From Symsagittifera roscoffensis (Eukaryota; Xenacoelomorpha; Acoela; Convolutidae): 64,000 nt of DNA. Position numbers and translations under genes: made by a program. This document shows, piece after piece, positions 49,001 through 58,339 of the stretch. Under the pieces are notes generated by a model, which saw only the letters and a program-made list of their open reading frames with translations, ran no database searches and was not told the DNA's origin. Each line of letters opens with the position of its first letter. Positions within the stretch are counted from its first letter, which is position 1. The stretch is from positions 41,979,831 to 42,043,830 of the forward strand of contig NC_087070.1 of the NCBI RefSeq assembly GCF_963678635.1, in the 5' to 3' direction.

Positions 49001-49099
49001 CCGAACAATCGATCAAGGAATAACTCATATAACATATCAAACTATAACAGACCAAACAATAATTATCAAAACAGATCACCAAATAATTCACAAAATTGA
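45995..49099 (+). CDS. gag: Element D Gag (1034 codons to a UGA)
   Basis: Unusually long Gag. Residues 1-250 form an unrecognised N-terminal domain with alternating helices (HKIHKEF-free, starts MSQTHTPSEDSPDDDDIYPF). A Gln/Asn/Pro-rich disordered region spans residues about 300-590. Residues about 600-770 are a Ty3/Gypsy capsid: LMVFTGTDPEYSVEDYLNAV, DGAAQKWFSVLPIEIKSNWK, RFTQEFSKMF. A single zinc knuckle WCNYCRRYGHGISEC (C-x2-C-x4-H-x4-C) is at 48521-48566. The end is a long Asn/Arg/Ser-rich basic tail. UGA at 49097-49099 interrupts that tail; the same frame continues with the same composition to 49732. Confidence 0.88.
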   Translation: MSQTHTPSEDSPDDDDIYPFLVDAPDNRGQHDLCKNFLLNLFEPGISPCKTEFPDVKIKRQIIDHYLKEICNLTQQYGIYTIEFSSPNPNHRKYVIQTDDLDLEFSKVFSEYIKSIQYHNSQRANSIFTNEVFALIYSYISILENENPIPHISPNETSKHIKVRHEITLFSTFLHIIKEIFTKDDVSQHTKHDLQKILAWFIIDYFTHNIDLISQARKNFEPQNSNDDTAITEQSDYVWDPEWCHYAFINIPQSIPSQAISTISYVRDYVRVIPLSIDATPLNYNTFLPDTRNNSLNSTVIHNENLNGTRNLTQQDIQTPSHFINEEIVQTTTTQQSISPIRPNLTTPRNTNTSLAQVTLQSTVKPSVAPKYSQMDYQTYRPMTIPSKTRRTFTRNTFAEHNYNYAHSSKTNYPPRKNNNNQIRSRYWDNPMATTNSVNFQTNSHPPQDRSENYPFFQQKLNKKQAPHQTDYLSSDDDYLQPDIFAPYTQEYRGQGVQKPHTYHRIFSPHPTDTQNQQPIQMQNPINTQSFQPIQSQNPTITHSYQPTQMQNEIPLPYYLQQHEITKNQLSNFSQMPNAAESLQMTMNPYLMGGSSITSNKPLMVFTGTDPEYSVEDYLNAVTANLILNIGPEPINTPLHQNWIHRRTALIQTTLDGAAQKWFSVLPIEIKSNWKRFTQEFSKMFDSERNKQQQRVLCNEIRRLPNETIKQLAVRIETLVRKAYSLNTHDYKNTKMTEILMMTLTPQLRKIAIKKRASHPSSIREPDLDFRKLVDKLEQAEITMKLEETENLKLQYINRIETNTTNINKIQESDTDLVEKITEILNIYEKHPNFKGKPSFKKWCNYCRRYGHGISECRQKQQDNQNKPQKYKEPNKSFYQYMKKDQNLPNKNVYSNNSPGKPLPNNTNYTRTQSPYNSSYRGRSPERRNTQNSSQNHYNRPNSRNNYSRSNSNTTQFVSRSNSQSRNNYYPNNQSRNSSYNRNRNYSNNRNRSYSNNRNQNYPNNRSRNNSYNISNYNRPNNNYQNRSPNNSQN

Positions 49100-49732
49100 C
49101 ATTCAAGTTATAATAATCGTTATAGAAATTATTCCCAATCACCACACAGGAATAATAACCATTATAATAATTCTAACAATCGCCACAGAAGTAGTACACC
49201 TAAACATCAAAGACATATTAATCAAATACAATCAAATCCAGAAACAACATCAGACCCCCCAGGTATTGATGACACAGGAAATAACGAACTACAACTAAAT
49301 CAAATAAACTGTGAATCATCAGATTCAGAAAGTGATACAGAAAACACTATCTCCATAAATATGATAGCAGTCGAAAATGACTACGAACCTATTATATATG
49401 AACAACCTTTTTCATCACATGAATATGAAAATCAACTAGAACTCCTTCACAATTATTATATTGAACCCATCCATTCTACACAAACGGCACAAGAAACTAA
49501 CGAAATCAACACTACAAATCAATCCAATGAAAATAATAAAACAAAATGCTTGAATACAAATCACATCTATCAAAATATACAAAAAAAACAACCCAAAGAA
49601 AAAATTTGGACAATACCATTCCTTTTAGAAAGTCCAAGAAACAAAGAATTTCAACTACCAGATCTTGAAATTGATTTTTTAATTGATTTCAGGAGCAGAA
49701 TCAAACATAATAAACATTCCCACATGGAATGA
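49100..49732 (+). CDS. gag-pro: Element D Gag-Pro continuation after the UGA
   Basis: In frame with gag and of the same Asn/Arg-rich composition for the first 50 residues, so the UGA is either a leaky stop (UGA followed by C) or a CGA-to-TGA mutation. It then becomes acidic (NCESSDSESDTENTISIN) and reaches the start of protease (PDLEIDFLIDF). The frame is lost at one extra T at about 49687-49689, one residue before the protease active site. Confidence 0.75.
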   Translation, partial: HSSYNNRYRNYSQSPHRNNNHYNNSNNRHRSSTPKHQRHINQIQSNPETTSDPPGIDDTGNNELQLNQINCESSDSESDTENTISINMIAVENDYEPIIYEQPFSSHEYENQLELLHNYYIEPIHSTQTAQETNEINTTNQSNENNKTKCLNTNHIYQNIQKKQPKEKIWTIPFLLESPRNKEFQLPDLEIDFLIDFRSRIKHNKHSHME

Positions 49733-52055
49733 AATAAAAACATTACACCCAAAACTAACACCTCTTGAAACCTCCAGTAAACTAGCAACAGCACAAGGAT
49801 CAACATTGGTAAACTATGGAAAAATCCAATTATTTCTTCTCCCCACAAGAACAATAGAGCAAAATAAAATTTTAAATAAACCATTTAAACAAATATTTCA
49901 TATCACTGATATTAAACACAATATCATTGGAATACCATTTATCTCTAAATATATACCAACAATCAACATTTTGAATAGTAAAATACTAATCAAAGATAAA
50001 TTTACAAAAACAAAAGACACATCCCTAACATTTTTTCAAAGATTAAATAAACAACCACCATTCTTTTCAAAATTTTATCCAATATATAACCAACAAAGAA
50101 AACACCTGAAACCACTATCAGGAAACATATATAATTTTTCAATAAAACAAGTTCACCAATATGATAAAAAACAAAATAAACAACAACTCTATATGTCAGA
50201 CTTTGAATTCAGACCTATCCATAAATTTTTCAAAATCACAATTTCATCCATAAAATATTTGAAAAACTCGAATTCAGATATTATTTCGTTACATGTATAC
50301 AATAATACACCCTATCAAGTAACATTACCTTTAGGACTTTTGGGATATTGCGAAACCAACGCTACGATATCACCAGTACACGAAAAAGCATACCGCGTAA
50401 ATAATATACTTCAGTTATTAGATATTTGTCAATCCACAATTCTTAATGAAGAATTATCCATAAATAATATAATAAGTAATGAAAAAAGAAATACAGATTA
50501 TTTCACAAAAACCCCATATTTCAAACCTACATTCAACATAAACAACTATACAGAGAATCAACAGAAATTTTCAACAATGTTTAACTTCCAACATTCACAA
50601 ATAACACAAGACGAATTTGATAAGTTAGCCAAACAGCTAATAAAATATTCATCAGTCTATGCAACATCCAAATTTGATGTTGGCAAAATCAGTTCATCAC
50701 TACATCTCCCATTAAAACCTGACGCAGTTTTCAAAAAACAAAGAGCAAGTAAAGTACCAATTCATTTACACGATAAAGTGAACAGATTACTCGATATTTT
50801 AGAACAATACAAAATTATATCACCGGTAAACAAAGAAGAACAACCAAAAGGTAACACATTTATCAACCCTGTTATCATCCTAGCAAAAGGAGAATCATTA
50901 AAAATAGTTCTAGATGCTAGATATCTTAATTCACTAATAGACGAATCAAAATGCAATTGGCCTATTGAACCAATACAAGTTATTTTAACAAAAATAAACG
51001 GAAAATACTTTACAACCGCAGATATGAATAGTGCATATAATCAAATGCCACTAGATGAACAATCGCGACGCTTAACACAATTTGTTATCGGAAATCAGCA
51101 ATATGAATTCAACCGCCTATTCTATGGAATATCCATAGGACCAGCAGCATTTTCAGCTTTTATGAGTAAAATTTTTAGACCACTAATACTCGAGAAAAAC
51201 GCAATCACCTATTTAGACGATGTTTTTATGCAATCACAGACAAAAGAAGAAATGTTTAATGTTTTAGAACACTATCACAAAATACTTCAGAACGAAAATC
51301 TGAAGGCCGCTCCCGACAAGTCACACTTCTTTTTAACACGAGTTAAATTCTTAGGACACAATATAGAAAGAAAAACAATCACTCCATTAAAATCACGCAT
51401 TGATGCTATTCAGAAGCTCCAACCACCAACAAACAAAAAGAAAATCCAAGAATTCCTTGGAATGTTAAATTTTTTAAGCAAATATGTCTATAAAATGCAA
51501 TTATACCTAAGACCATTCTATAATATACTTAGACAACAAAATAATTTTGAATGGAACACAGAACATCAAGCACGATTTGAAGAAATTGAAAAACTCTTAA
51601 CTGAACAAATTTTGAATACAATTCCAGATCCAAATAAACCATTCTATGCAATGTGCGATGCTTCGAATTTTGGCATCGGCGCAGCATTATTACAATCACA
51701 CAATGGCACAAACAAAATGAATCTTATATCAGCAAATTCTCGATTATTCACTCAAGCAGAGCTACGACTCTCAACTCTAATGAGAGAATGTACAGCCATA
51801 ATATATACACTAACAGAGTATGAATTTCTGATACTTGGATCAAAACATCCAACAGTTCTATTCACAGATCACAAACCAATCATTTTTCTCTTTACACAAA
51901 AATCTAATCCAAATCACCGAGTTTATAGATTTCAATTAATTCTAATGAAATTCCCAAACTTACATATAGTTTGGACAGCAGGAAAGAATCTTGCATCACC
52001 AGACACTTTAAGTCGAAATACACCACCTGATTACTTACACGTAAAACTACAGTAG
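49683..52055 (+). CDS. pol: Element D protease, reverse transcriptase and RNase H
   Basis: The frame opens at the protease active site (SGAESNIINIPTW; the preceding Asp is in the previous frame). RT: FTTADMNSAYNQMPLDEQSR, FYGISIGPAAFSAFMSKIF and the catalytic AITYLDDVFM. RNase H: AMCDASNFGIGAALLQSHNG, the Glu in LRLSTLMRECTAIIYTLTEYEF, LFTDHKPIIFLF and the AGKNLASPDTLSRNTP end block. All RT and RNase H catalytic residues visible. The TAG at 52053-52055 results from a one-base slip near 52045. Confidence 0.92.
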   Translation: MISGAESNIINIPTWNEIKTLHPKLTPLETSSKLATAQGSTLVNYGKIQLFLLPTRTIEQNKILNKPFKQIFHITDIKHNIIGIPFISKYIPTINILNSKILIKDKFTKTKDTSLTFFQRLNKQPPFFSKFYPIYNQQRKHLKPLSGNIYNFSIKQVHQYDKKQNKQQLYMSDFEFRPIHKFFKITISSIKYLKNSNSDIISLHVYNNTPYQVTLPLGLLGYCETNATISPVHEKAYRVNNILQLLDICQSTILNEELSINNIISNEKRNTDYFTKTPYFKPTFNINNYTENQQKFSTMFNFQHSQITQDEFDKLAKQLIKYSSVYATSKFDVGKISSSLHLPLKPDAVFKKQRASKVPIHLHDKVNRLLDILEQYKIISPVNKEEQPKGNTFINPVIILAKGESLKIVLDARYLNSLIDESKCNWPIEPIQVILTKINGKYFTTADMNSAYNQMPLDEQSRRLTQFVIGNQQYEFNRLFYGISIGPAAFSAFMSKIFRPLILEKNAITYLDDVFMQSQTKEEMFNVLEHYHKILQNENLKAAPDKSHFFLTRVKFLGHNIERKTITPLKSRIDAIQKLQPPTNKKKIQEFLGMLNFLSKYVYKMQLYLRPFYNILRQQNNFEWNTEHQARFEEIEKLLTEQILNTIPDPNKPFYAMCDASNFGIGAALLQSHNGTNKMNLISANSRLFTQAELRLSTLMRECTAIIYTLTEYEFLILGSKHPTVLFTDHKPIIFLFTQKSNPNHRVYRFQLILMKFPNLHIVWTAGKNLASPDTLSRNTPPDYLHVKLQ

Positions 52056-52507
52056 AAATACCCAAAAATATAAAATTTTACCTTGCAGAAAACGAAACAT
52101 CACCCCGACTAGAATGCAAATATGCAGTAAAAACTGACGTTGAACAATCACAAATAAATAATCTACAACACTTCCCACTTTATTTAGATTGCCAAAATAA
52201 CCACTACGAAGTTGATCTACTTGGAACATCAACTTTTAAACCAATTCCAGATTCACAATGGATAAAGAATAACACCCAACAAAAAAGATTAAAACAACAC
52301 CCGCATAAAAAAGACCTTTTTCCGTTAATTGAAAAAGAAAATCTAACTGATAAAATAAATTTATCAGGACCGCAAACAAACGATTCAAAATACACAATAA
52401 ATCAAGTTTTTGACCTCCATGACCCACTTGATACAATTCCTTTATCTAAATTAGAAATAGAAAACATTTTTCTCTACCAACAGATAAAATTACAATTAAT
52501 ACTTTGA
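52049..52507 (+). CDS. pol: Element D Pol linker between RNase H and integrase
   Basis: Frame open from about 52049 to TGA 52505-52507, with no start codon, clearly the continuation of Pol: it begins TVEIPKNIKFYLAENE, followed by about 140 residues with scattered Cys and Lys. The frame slips again at the T-run 52471-52475, after which the integrase frame takes over. I know no function for this linker; Gypsy elements of other types have shorter ones. Confidence 0.75.
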   Translation, partial: TVEIPKNIKFYLAENETSPRLECKYAVKTDVEQSQINNLQHFPLYLDCQNNHYEVDLLGTSTFKPIPDSQWIKNNTQQKRLKQHPHKKDLFPLIEKENLTDKINLSGPQTNDSKYTINQVFDLHDPLDTIPLSKLEIENIFLYQQIKLQLIL

Positions 52508-53421
52508 AACAATATCAAAATCTTGACCCAATAATTCGACAACTAAAATCATGGCACAAATATAAAACTAAACCCGTAAAGGCAGATACAACAATATTAG
52601 GAAATAAAACACTCCTCCGATATTTTCGAAAATTTAATAATACAACAATTAATGAAAACACAGACCTTCTAGAATACCAATTAAATGAATCTACAGTTCC
52701 CTGTCTCCCTTTAAGTATGATTCTCATAGCTTTTAATATCTCACATACACAAAACATTAAAGGACACTCTGGATCAGAGAAAACATATTCAAATTTCATA
52801 CAAAACTTTTATTTTTTAAATGCACCAATTTGGATAAAAGTACTATGCAATGATTGTATAGTATGTCAGCTAAATAAACCTTATCCAAATCAAAAACAAA
52901 TAGCACAAAAACAAGACTTTAAAGGACAAAGTTTGTACTTTAACCACCGTATTTCATTTGATACAAAAGGACCAATTTTACCATCATCCGAAGGAAACTC
53001 CTACATTATGGTAATTGTTGACGCATTTACACAATATGTAGCACTTAACCCAGTACCACATTGTAACGCTTATTACGCTTACCCAACACTTTATGAACAC
53101 TGGATAGCCAAATTCGGACTACCAGAAATTTTAGTTACAGACAATGGTACGGAATTCATAAATAATGAAATCATCACACTATGTCATTTATATAACATCA
53201 AACACAAACCACGTACATCTCACGCACCTTGGACAAACGGCTTAGTCGAAGGTATGAACCGTTCACTACAAGAATATCTTAGATGTATCATCAATGGAAA
53301 TGATACAAAATACACCGAATGGTCAGCAGATGTAAAACTATTTCCCTTAGCATATAATTCACAAATCACGACAACTCTCGGAATGTCACCATATGAAATG
53401 GTTTTTAATAAACTCTCATAA
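52504..53421 (+). CDS. pol: Element D integrase zinc finger and core
   Basis: Frame in use from about 52474. H2C2 zinc finger: HTQNIKGHSGSEKTYSNF ... CNDCIVCQLNK. DDE core: D in RISFDTKGPILPSSEGN, D in VTDNGTEFINNEI, E in HAPWTNGLVEGMNRSLQEYL, all present. MSPYEMVFNK is the usual end of the core. TAA at 53419-53421. Confidence 0.92.
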   Translation: MKQYQNLDPIIRQLKSWHKYKTKPVKADTTILGNKTLLRYFRKFNNTTINENTDLLEYQLNESTVPCLPLSMILIAFNISHTQNIKGHSGSEKTYSNFIQNFYFLNAPIWIKVLCNDCIVCQLNKPYPNQKQIAQKQDFKGQSLYFNHRISFDTKGPILPSSEGNSYIMVIVDAFTQYVALNPVPHCNAYYAYPTLYEHWIAKFGLPEILVTDNGTEFINNEIITLCHLYNIKHKPRTSHAPWTNGLVEGMNRSLQEYLRCIINGNDTKYTEWSADVKLFPLAYNSQITTTLGMSPYEMVFNKLS

Positions 53422-54034
53422 AAATGCACAAAGTCATTGCCAACCGAATAAAGACTCAATTTGTTATAACCTACCTTTACACACACACGATGAAGATCAT
53501 TTTCATCACCCACAAATTCTTAAATTAGCCTCCGGTACACACACCGAATGGATTTTAAACAGAGATAAAAAACACAATGAAATTTACCTAAAAGTAACAA
53601 AAAAGTTGTTACAAAGGCAAAACATTAATGAACAAATAAATTCACGCTTTACACCAGCCTCCGATTTAAAACCCAATTTTAACACTCACAAAGGAATTTC
53701 TTAAAAAATACAACCCCTTCGTAAAGGACCATACCAAATAATTGCCAAACCCACTGATGTCACATATAAAATCACCGACTCAGACAAAAAAGAATTTTTT
53801 CAACATCGAAACAATCTATTACCTTATTACCCAAAAGAATACGCACTACGCGAACTAACTCAATTATATTCTTTCACAGGTTTAAAAGTTATTCAAAATA
53901 ACCCACATACGGAGAATAAAACAAAGGAACAACATGACATTCATCTCGAAAATCAAAATAAAAAATCAACCACAACAAAAAAAAAATACAAAAAAGCTAG
54001 ATCAAAATACACCTCAAAAAGAAAGAAAAAATAG
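53422..54034 (+). CDS. pol: Element D integrase C-terminal domain
   Basis: Continues in another frame from about 53415 to 53704 (HTHDEDHFHHPQILKLASGT, then HNEIYLKVTKKLLQRQNINE), then, after an in-frame TAA at 53702-53704, the SH3-like domain with PLRKGPYQIIAKPTDVTYKI and HRNNLLPYYPKE. This Gly-Pro-Tyr/Phe block is the integrase GPY/F module of Gypsy elements. It ends in a Lys-rich run at TAG 54032-54034. Confidence 0.85.
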
Positions 54035-54062
54035 AAAATTGACAGAAAAAATAATACCCTAA

Positions 54063-54188
54063 GAACAAATCGACAAATCAGAACATAGAGAGTCATCACG
54101 ACTTAGAAATCAACCACGTAAAAACTATAAAACATTCATCCCACAATCTAACATATTAAAGAAAGTCGAATTTCAAAAACAGCTTTAA
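54063..54188 (+). CDS. pol: Element D Pol C-terminal tail
   Basis: About 41 residues in a third frame, with ESSRLRNQPRKNYKTFIPQS. The R-x-R-x-x-P-R patch corresponds in position to the patches ending Pol in A, B and C. Ends TAA 54186-54188. Confidence 0.6.
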   Translation, partial: EQIDKSEHRESSRLRNQPRKNYKTFIPQSNILKKVEFQKQL

Positions 54189-54781
54189 TTTTATATTTCA
54201 TAATCTTTGCACCTCTGAAATATTTTGAACTTTCATTTTTCAAAATAACATGCTGACAAACACGCAGCGACTCTAGTTCATAATTAGCCAATAGGATTCA
54301 TCCAATCCGTCACCTTCTCTAACTATAGCACAAATCAACTAGACGAATGATATTAAAACTCCAGGCATATTTATAACTATAACTTTGCGACCTCCAGGTC
54401 AAAAATAAGCAAACCATTCCAACTTGACAACTAAAATAAATATCACCATAATATCATAACCCTCCCTTATCTAATAAACCAAAGATCAACAATATTTCCC
54501 CAACTCAGACCTCAAATACCCCCCAAACAAATATGTTAAATTAGCCTAAAGTAAAAGAACGACCATTTTAATTAGCCTAAAGTATAAAAATCTCAAAAAT
54601 ACCCCAGATCATTTGACAAATAAAAATAAAGAAAAAGAAGACCTCCCGATCAGCATAAAATTTGCCCTAACAATTTTTCACAAAACTCAACCCACTTGTC
54701 AAAAAACCAATAAATAATCCGACCACACTTGAAAATTGCCCCAAACACCAAAAAATATTCGATCGAGAAGCCATTTCTTAA
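54189..54781 (+). other. Interval between pol and the 3' ORFs of element D
   Basis: About 0.6 kb, no ORF. A-rich, with two copies of the phrase tagcctaaagtaaaag/tagcctaaagtataaa (54542, 54576). A splice acceptor for a subgenomic env mRNA would be expected in or before this part, but I cannot point to one. Confidence 0.45.
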
Positions 54782-55197
54782 ATGCTCTTCTCTCGACCAG
54801 TCAACATAATTCTTAACATTCTCATAAACTTTTTAACGATATTTAAACTTTTAATCATATTTCTTTTTGATACCTTTGAATCTTTTGTAATAATCTTAAT
54901 CATTTTTTGCAAAATTTTTTTAATTTTCTATTCCATATTTGAACTATACCTCCAACGTTTGAAAGCTATTGACTATATCCACAGGTACGATTCACAAAAC
55001 TTATCTAAATGATACGAACCATTTTTAGTAGAACAGATATTTTTTTTACTATTTGTAATTTTTATAACATTTCTATCATCCCTCATCTTGACAATATGCA
55101 AATGTATAAAGAAAGCAATCATCACATTCGTCCTAGCAACAATCCTCCTAATTCTTTTTATAGAAGAATACTATAATAAACATAAATTTTTCCACTA
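54782..55197 (+). CDS. Element D hydrophobic ORF with several membrane segments
   Basis: Starts MLFSRPVNIILNILINFLTI and has three or four hydrophobic segments: two in the first 55 residues (FKLLIIFLF, FVIILIIFCKIFLIFY), then IFFLLFVIFITFLSSLILTI, then FVLATILLILFIEEYY. A TGA at 55010-55012 interrupts it in frame. At its end, a T-run at about 55186-55191 marks where the reading passes to the Ser/Pro-rich ORF, so both may be one membrane-anchored protein. No homologue recognised. Confidence 0.55.
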
Positions 55198-56138
55198 AAA
55201 GAATAAATAAAAAACCATCAAAAATTGCTAACCAACAATCACTCAGTCAGTCTTCACCGACATCATCCCAAGATAACCCAACACCACCTTCAACTACCCA
55301 AAACCCCCAAACATCCACACGAATTTCCTTTCAAGATAACCCATATACCTTTGAAGAACGACACGCTCGCTTATCTGAACCACTAGAACCAGTTCAACGA
55401 CAAGCACCTCTAAGCGAACCAACATATAACTTATACCCAACACTACCACAAGAATTAAGTAGAATACGAAATCCTAGTCAAAACCAAAATACAGTCGAAA
55501 TAAATAGACAAATTATACATCCTCGACGAAACAGAAATTTTCAAACTCCCCGAGTTCATTTTGATATACCTCAATCCCCATCACAAAGTACTCCAGAAAA
55601 CCCCATTGGTATATTACCAGAAACCCCTACGCTTCTTTCACAACGTAGCACCTCAAGCCTACCCTCAGATTACTTAGGTTCAACACCAACATCTGAACAA
55701 ATTCGTGAAAATCCCTTTAACCCCACAAACGAAACATACATCACGACTAACATAGTGGACAACACATTCATTACACAAGGTGAACCAAATTTAATCAATG
55801 ATCCAATAGATATTTCTACGGATACAACAACATCCTCATCACTACCAGAAACATTATCACTACCATCAACACCATCAATAAGCCAGATTTCACCACCGCC
55901 TTTTAACTTAAATTTCCCAAATAACCTCGACGCTAGATATCGAGAACAATCATCAACAAATATTCCTTTAAGACTAGACTGGAATACATTCACAGCACCT
56001 CCACCATTATTTGGACAACACCCAGAATTAACCGACTCCACAACTGGGCACTTAATAGACTACAATATTGACAAGACATCCACGAAGACATTCGTGATCA
56101 TAACATCCAAATACTCCAACAAAATAGTCTTTAATTAA
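55164..56138 (+). CDS. Element D Ser/Pro/Thr-rich ORF without start codon
   Basis: 324 codons open from after TAG 55161-55163, without an in-frame ATG until far inside, so it must be entered by frameshift from the hydrophobic ORF or by splicing. Composition is Ser, Pro, Thr, Asn and Gln (SLSQSSPTSSQDNPTPPSTT), disordered, with PPPF and APPPLFG patches. It resembles the cytoplasmic or mucin-like part of a viral membrane protein, but I recognise no family. Ends TAA 56136-56138. Confidence 0.55.
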   Translation, partial: KNTIININFSTKRINKKPSKIANQQSLSQSSPTSSQDNPTPPSTTQNPQTSTRISFQDNPYTFEERHARLSEPLEPVQRQAPLSEPTYNLYPTLPQELSRIRNPSQNQNTVEINRQIIHPRRNRNFQTPRVHFDIPQSPSQSTPENPIGILPETPTLLSQRSTSSLPSDYLGSTPTSEQIRENPFNPTNETYITTNIVDNTFITQGEPNLINDPIDISTDTTTSSSLPETLSLPSTPSISQISPPPFNLNFPNNLDARYREQSSTNIPLRLDWNTFTAPPPLFGQHPELTDSTTGHLIDYNIDKTSTKTFVIITSKYSNKIVFN

Positions 56139-56328
56139 AATTTGAAATCACGATTAAACTAAACAACATTACTCAACATCCCTACCCATTAAACCCACCA
56201 AATATAACAGCTCAATCACTACCACCACCATTTATAACAACTGAAGTAATATACAAATACGACATATATACCAAAAAGACAATTGGTTACATCACATTTT
56301 ATAACCCATACTCAGGATTATCATACAC

Positions 56329-58339
56329 ATGTATATTCTAAAAAATATTAATTTTTCTCCAACTCTTATTTCTAGTAATCTCCAATCAGAATATAAACCC
56401 TTCCCCCCGCACAGGACCCCAAGATTTATTAGTAACACATTACGATTGTGAAGAAAATGAACAAAAAACACTACACAAGTATGCAATAAATCAAGTATCA
56501 CAATGCGAAACAGAACCACAAGCTATAGAAACTACAAATGTAATAGCGACACTTTATTCAAAAGCCCGAGCAACAACAGTCACAGGATATAAATTCACAG
56601 CAACATTTTCTGAAAAGAAAGTACATTGTTCACAAGTCTCAAATGGAAATAAAAACCGACTTGACCACGAATCATTCTACCAGAGTAATTTCGAACGACT
56701 TTTACATCTCAATCCCGAAGATTGTAAAAACGAGTTACTCAGACTAAATATCACAAGAAATAAAAACACAGATAGAAAATTAGTATATTTCCAAGTTTTT
56801 GCAGATTCTGTACATCAAGCAGAACTTGAAAGATATCAAGGACATATAAAACTAGATGAAAAATGCCCATACAACGGCGCACACGGAAGATTAACTTATG
56901 ACATACACGATAAACACTGGATACCACACATTGGTATAAATGACCCATCAAACTGCAAAGCAGACACAAAAATTAAAGGATATCAAGAAATCATGTTTTT
57001 CGATTGGAAAAAACAACTCGAAAAAATACAACTCACACGCGATTTATCTGACAACACAATGATCTATCAAGAAATTAGCTTACCATGTAAAAACGATCAA
57101 GGCTATTGTGACCCTACAACACGAACACAAGCAACAATTGTTTGGTTCCCCGAAGACACATGTACAACATTTCAAGTAGCAAAAATACACGCTCGTATGA
57201 TAAAATTTCACGAAAAAATTTTTATACAATCAATCCCATATGAACAAGTAAATCCATCACGAAAACAAAGTTCTAATTTTAGAAACATACACAATATAGA
57301 AAATAAATTGACACGTTTTCAAATATATCAAGAAACAGAACTTGCATGTAAATACAGAAATCCACTTCACAAAACACAATACTCCGAGATATTAGTTGAA
57401 TACGAAAAAGGATTCGACATGACCACTGGAAAAGTAAAAATCGACCCATACGCCACAAGTCACCCTATAAACGAAGGAACATCATATATACCAGTTGATT
57501 TTCAAAAAAGTAAAGGTCAACCTGGTGGACATCTAAAGCCCCATGACACTAGAAGCACACGTTTACAAGAACTATCACTAATGAATAGTACATATTTCGG
57601 TAATATCCACTATGATATTCACTTAGATATGAAATTAGACTACACAATTAGCCGAATGTTTCAAGAAATGTCACTCTCTGAATTAGAGACACTTCACCAA
57701 CTATGCGAATTAGAAAGGACACAAATCCTACAATCACTTGCACTAGCAGTATTAAAAATACCCTACGCAGGATATTTACTATCAGGAAATAGATCAAATT
57801 TTCTAGACTATGAAGGAAACATTTTATGGTTCTATACCTGTACCAAGAAAGTATCACCACTATATGTTTTTGAAGATAAACGATGCTATAAAAGAATCCC
57901 TATCTTTTATAAGAATAAAGTACATTTCGTTGACACACTTTCAAGACGAACCTATTTCTGGGATACCGCAGTCCCATGTGGATCAGAAAATAGCCACAAT
58001 GTAGTACAACTGAACCCTGATGAAGATAAATATTTTCTTCTTACCCCATATCCCACATTAATGCAATCACTCAAAAAATTTTCCCCTGAAAGCATTAGAG
58101 CTATTGCTCGAAACCCAAATATTGACCTACAGTCAATTGAAATATACTCAAAATCCGATATACAACATCACATTAGAACACAAAAATTCCAAGAATTATT
58201 AACACAAATGGACACTATACAAAGACAATCAATTGACCAAAACTTACGCAAACTTGCCGAAACCGCAGGATTTGCAGAAATTTATACACAAGACTATAGC
58301 GGATATTTTAAAGACATTAAAGACTATATATATATCTAA
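56329..58339 (+). CDS. env: Element D envelope-like glycoprotein, main part
   Basis: ATG at 56329 leads, across an A-run (56340-56345) that is one base out of frame here, into a signal peptide with hydrophobic core LIFLQLLFLVIS (about 56351-56386). About 650 residues of ectodomain follow, with regularly spaced Cys (CEENEQ, QVSQCE, KKVHCSQVSN, EDCKNELLRL, DEKCPYNG, EISLPCKNDQGYCDP) and N-glycosylation sites. A central block reads ETLHQLCELERTQILQSLAL ... AGYLLSGNRSNFLDYEGN followed by Cys-containing strands (CYKRIPIFY, VPCGSEN). The arrangement matches invertebrate retroelement Env proteins, which mediate membrane fusion; the exact family is not identified. The frame ends at 58339 through an (AT)n slip at about 58325-58335. 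Confidence 0.75.

Noticed and set aside
49670-49682. HIV-like slippery heptamer T TTT TTA before the element D protease
   Set aside because: It is in the correct zero frame, but a -1 shift runs into a TGA within a few codons, while protease is in the +1 frame. A one-base T insertion just downstream explains the break better.
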